Part shown: in pieces, positions 8,178 through 9,494 of the stretch
How the letters are laid out: every line of letters starts with the position of its first letter
How positions within the stretch are numbered: the stretch's first letter is position 1
Source of the DNA: Chloroflexota bacterium
Lineage (GTDB): Bacteria; Chloroflexota; Limnocylindria; Limnocylindrales; CSP1-4
Direction of reading: 5' to 3'
Length of the DNA stretch: 9,494 nucleotides
Assembly: GCA_003157175.1 (NCBI GenBank)
Contig: PMIQ01000032.1
Span: 1,146-10,639, forward strand
Notes under the pieces: generated by a model
Database searches by the model: none
Seen by the model: only the letters and a program-made list of their open reading frames with translations
What the model was told of the DNA's origin: nothing
Program-made: the position numbers and the translations under genes

Positions 8178-8830
8178 TGCCAGGCTCCCGACGGGCCTCC
8201 GAACACGACCAGCTCGCCGTCCTCCAGTTCGAGCAGGCGCGGATCGATCGGATGGTCCGCCCCGTTCGACCGATCGATCACGTAGGCCGCCATCATGGCC
8301 GCGAACTCGTCGTCGCCCTCGGCCAGACCCGTTGCGATCAGCAGGTCCCGCTCTGGCACGCCGATCAGGACCCGCCCGATCCCGCCGAGGTCCGCGGCCA
8401 GCTGCGCCCGAACCTCGGGCAGCAGGATCCGGGCGGCATCCACTCCCTCGCCTGATTCGGACCAGACGACCCGCCTGAACCCGTTCACCTCAGCCACCCA
8501 GGGCGCCTCAACCGACCAGACCGCGAGGTTCGCCATGGCCGCGGCGTGCACGTCGTCCGGTCCGACGCCCCAGGCCAGGAGATGCTCGGCGCCGACCAGA
8601 ACATCGAAACCCTGCCCCGGGATGACGTACCCGATCGCGAGCCCCGCCGGACCCGGCAGGACCAGCGGCTTGCCCGGCAATCCCGTGCTGGACGGGACGT
8701 GGAAATTGCGACCGTCGACTCCGACCGTGCCGGCCGGTCGAAGCGCAGGGCGGAGAAGGCGGGAGGCGGCGGACCATGCGTGCTCAGGCGCGAGAGACGG
8801 AGGCAAGCGCGACGTCGAATCTCGCTCCAT
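8174..8830 (-). CDS. DUF1444 (YtpQ/UPF0354)-like protein
   Basis: The 218-residue soluble protein has no signal peptide or membrane segment. The order of motifs fits the DUF1444 family: YVIPGQGFDVLV (68-79), AEHLLAWGVGPDDVHAAAMANL (81-102) equivalent to the 'W-G-v-s-e-e-e-l-h-x-x-A-x-x-N-L' block, EGVDAARILLPEVRAQL (128-144), then VLIGVPERDLLIATG (154-168) and a final helix with EFAAMM. The biochemical role of the family is unknown. It is somewhat shorter than typical family members (about 260-270 residues), with a reduced N-terminal part. The ATG at 8830 has a strong ribosome site, GGAGGT, 4 nt upstream, and a 19-bp inverted repeat just before that. It is the first gene of a two-gene unit with the GT87 enzyme. 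Family call is from remembered motif pattern, not a search. Confidence 0.75.
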   Translation of the reverse strand: MERDSTSRLPPSLAPEHAWSAASRLLRPALRPAGTVGVDGRNFHVPSSTGLPGKPLVLPGPAGLAIGYVIPGQGFDVLVGAEHLLAWGVGPDDVHAAAMANLAVWSVEAPWVAEVNGFRRVVWSESGEGVDAARILLPEVRAQLAADLGGIGRVLIGVPERDLLIATGLAEGDDEFAAMMAAYVIDRSNGADHPIDPRLLELEDGELVVFGGPSGAWQ

Positions 8831-8834
8831 CGAT

Positions 8835-8840
8835 ACCTCC
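8835..8840 (-). promoter_or_regulatory. Strong ribosome binding site of the DUF1444-like gene
   Basis: The minus strand reads GGAGGT followed by ATCG and the ATG at 8830. It is the best Shine-Dalgarno match of any gene in the window and fixes the start. Confidence 0.75.
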
Positions 8841-8844
8841 AGCT

Positions 8845-8863
8845 CGGATCGAGGTCCGATCCG
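8845..8863. promoter_or_regulatory. 19-bp perfect inverted repeat upstream of the DUF1444-like gene
   Basis: CGGATCG and CGATCCG flank the 5-nt centre AGGTC, giving 7-bp perfect arms. It sits 15-33 bases before the ATG and directly abuts the ribosome site, so it could be an operator for a dimeric regulator or, in RNA, a hairpin controlling ribosome access. No confident -10/-35 pair is seen; TACGGA lies at its distal side. Confidence 0.45.
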
Positions 8864-8889
8864 TACAGGGTCAGGTTAGCCCGCCGGAC

Positions 8890-8925
8890 AGCAAGCGACG
8901 GGCCCGCTGGGGCCCGTCGCTTGCT
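8890..8925 (-). terminator. Perfect 16-bp hairpin terminator after the surface protein
   Basis: The arms 8890-8905 and 8910-8925 are exact reverse complements around a 4-nt loop (GCTG). It lies 31 bases after the TAA stop of the surface-repeat gene and before the next gene on the same strand, where a terminator is expected. There is no T-run on either strand, so it would be a U-less GC-rich terminator or an RNA-stabilising 3' stem. Confidence 0.75.
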
Positions 8926-8956
8926 GGGTAGGGGTGGCCGCTCGCGCAGCCGATGG

Positions 8957-9494
8957 TTAGAGCTTGATGCGGCGCCGCTGAGCCAGGGCCGTCACCAGGG
9001 CGAGGGTCCCGAAGGCGAAGCAGATGAGCAACGCGAAGACTGGCGTGCCTTCGTTGTCCGGTCCGTTGCTCGACGAGGTGTTCGTGGGCGGCGGAGTGAA
9101 CGTCTCGCCGGCGACCGAGTGGCTCGCGGACGGAGTGTTGCTCGCCGCTGCGGCGGTGACGGTGACGGTCCGCGAGTCGGTGGCCTGGACCGTGCCGCCG
9201 GTGGCCGGATCTCCGGTGACCTTGGCGTTGTTGGTGATCTTGCCCACATCGGTCGCGACGGTCTTGTAGGTCGCCGTGCAGGTGATCGTGTCACCGGGGT
9301 TGAGTGTGGTCGGGGTGGCCGGGCAGGTCACGTCGGCGAGCTTGTCGTCGGTCACCGCGAGATTGCCGATCGCGACGTTGCCGGTGTTGGTGACCAGGTA
9401 GCTGTAGGTGATCGTGTCGCCGACGACGTAGCCGTCCTGGCCGGAGGTCTTCTTGAGGCTTAGCGCCGGAGCCGCTGCGGCGGTGACGGTGACG
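8957..9494 (-). CDS. Surface protein with DUF11-like repeats and C-terminal anchor (C-terminal part)
   Basis: The 178 visible residues are the end of a protein that enters from the right edge. Residues 1-109 form one complete repeat of the DUF11/TIGR01451-like type, with LKKTSGQDGYVVGDTITYSY, LVTNTGNV, VTDDKL and LNPGDTITCTATYK, plus two Cys (57 and 72) that could form a disulfide. Such domains build stalks of cell-surface adhesins. VTVTAAAA occurs at residue 1 and again at 110, so the unit repeats every 109 residues; after the second copy the sequence changes to a Ser/Thr/Pro spacer. The end has a tripartite anchor: polar GPDNEGTP (144-151), hydrophobic FALLICFAFGTLALVTALA (153-171) and basic QRRRIKL. 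No LPXTG is present, so sortase class A anchoring is unlikely. The TAA stop is at 8957, followed by a strong hairpin. An internal GTG at 9355 is not the true start because the frame continues to the edge. Confidence 0.88.
   Translation of the reverse strand, partial: VTVTAAAAPALSLKKTSGQDGYVVGDTITYSYLVTNTGNVAIGNLAVTDDKLADVTCPATPTTLNPGDTITCTATYKTVATDVGKITNNAKVTGDPATGGTVQATDSRTVTVTAAAASNTPSASHSVAGETFTPPPTNTSSSNGPDNEGTPVFALLICFAFGTLALVTALAQRRRIKL
9144..9494. repeat. Tandem domain repeat, period 327 bp
   Basis: The 24 bases at 9144-9167 recur exactly at 9471-9494 (the window edge), an offset of 327 bp or 109 codons. They encode the VTVTAAAA linker between DUF11-like domains. Only one complete unit is inside the window, so the number of copies and their identity beyond the edge are unknown. 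Confidence 0.7.

Noticed and set aside
6945..8285. 446-codon plus-strand open frame
   Set aside because: It is antisense to the GT87 gene, and its translation is rich in Arg, Gln and His with no domain-like pattern.
8957..9355. Treating the surface protein as a 132-residue gene starting at GTG 9355
   Set aside because: The frame continues without a stop to the window edge and the GTG falls inside a conserved DUF11-like domain, so the gene is a truncated longer one.
8546..9463. 305-codon plus-strand open frame
   Set aside because: It spans the terminator hairpin and is antisense to the DUF1444-like and surface-repeat genes.

Overview
This is a high-GC bacterial window in which every well-supported gene is on the minus strand, so transcription runs right to left. 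The organism is not identified. A Thr/Pro/Ser-rich lipoprotein, DUF11-like surface repeats ending in a membrane anchor without LPXTG, GT87 and GT2 envelope glycosyltransferases and weak Shine-Dalgarno sites together suggest Chloroflexota (perhaps the Limnocylindria) or, less likely, Actinomycetota. This is an inference from style only.

Layout from right to left. (a) 9494-8957 is the C-terminal end of a large repeat-containing surface protein that enters from the right edge. It is followed by a perfect 16-bp hairpin (8890-8925), a likely terminator. (b) 8830-6888 is a two-gene unit: a DUF1444-like protein overlaps a GT87/DUF2029 polytopic glycosyltransferase by ATGA. A 19-bp inverted repeat and a strong ribosome site precede it. 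(c) 6891-6302 holds no intact gene. It has a plus-strand remnant whose TAG stop shares a CTAG with the GT87 gene, a short Pro/Ser-rich ORF, and a candidate promoter for the next gene. (d) 6301-5606 is a lipoprotein. (e) 5503-2366 is a tight unit of a thiolase, an ABC exporter ATPase and an ABC-2 permease (4-nt gap, then ATGA overlap). (f) 2291-1 is a GT2 glycosyltransferase overlapping (GTGA) an LPG-synthase/flippase-type membrane protein, followed by an unrecognised protein cut by the left edge.

Most genes point to the cell envelope: lipid-linked sugar transfer (GT2, flippase-like, GT87), ABC export, a lipoprotein and a surface-anchored repeat protein. The thiolase is the metabolic exception. 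Long plus-strand open frames opposite the minus-strand genes are treated as high-GC shadows. No RNA gene, insertion sequence, CRISPR array or complete novel system was found. The most unusual items are the surface-protein tail, the broken gene at 6561-6891 and the unrecognised partial gene at the left edge.
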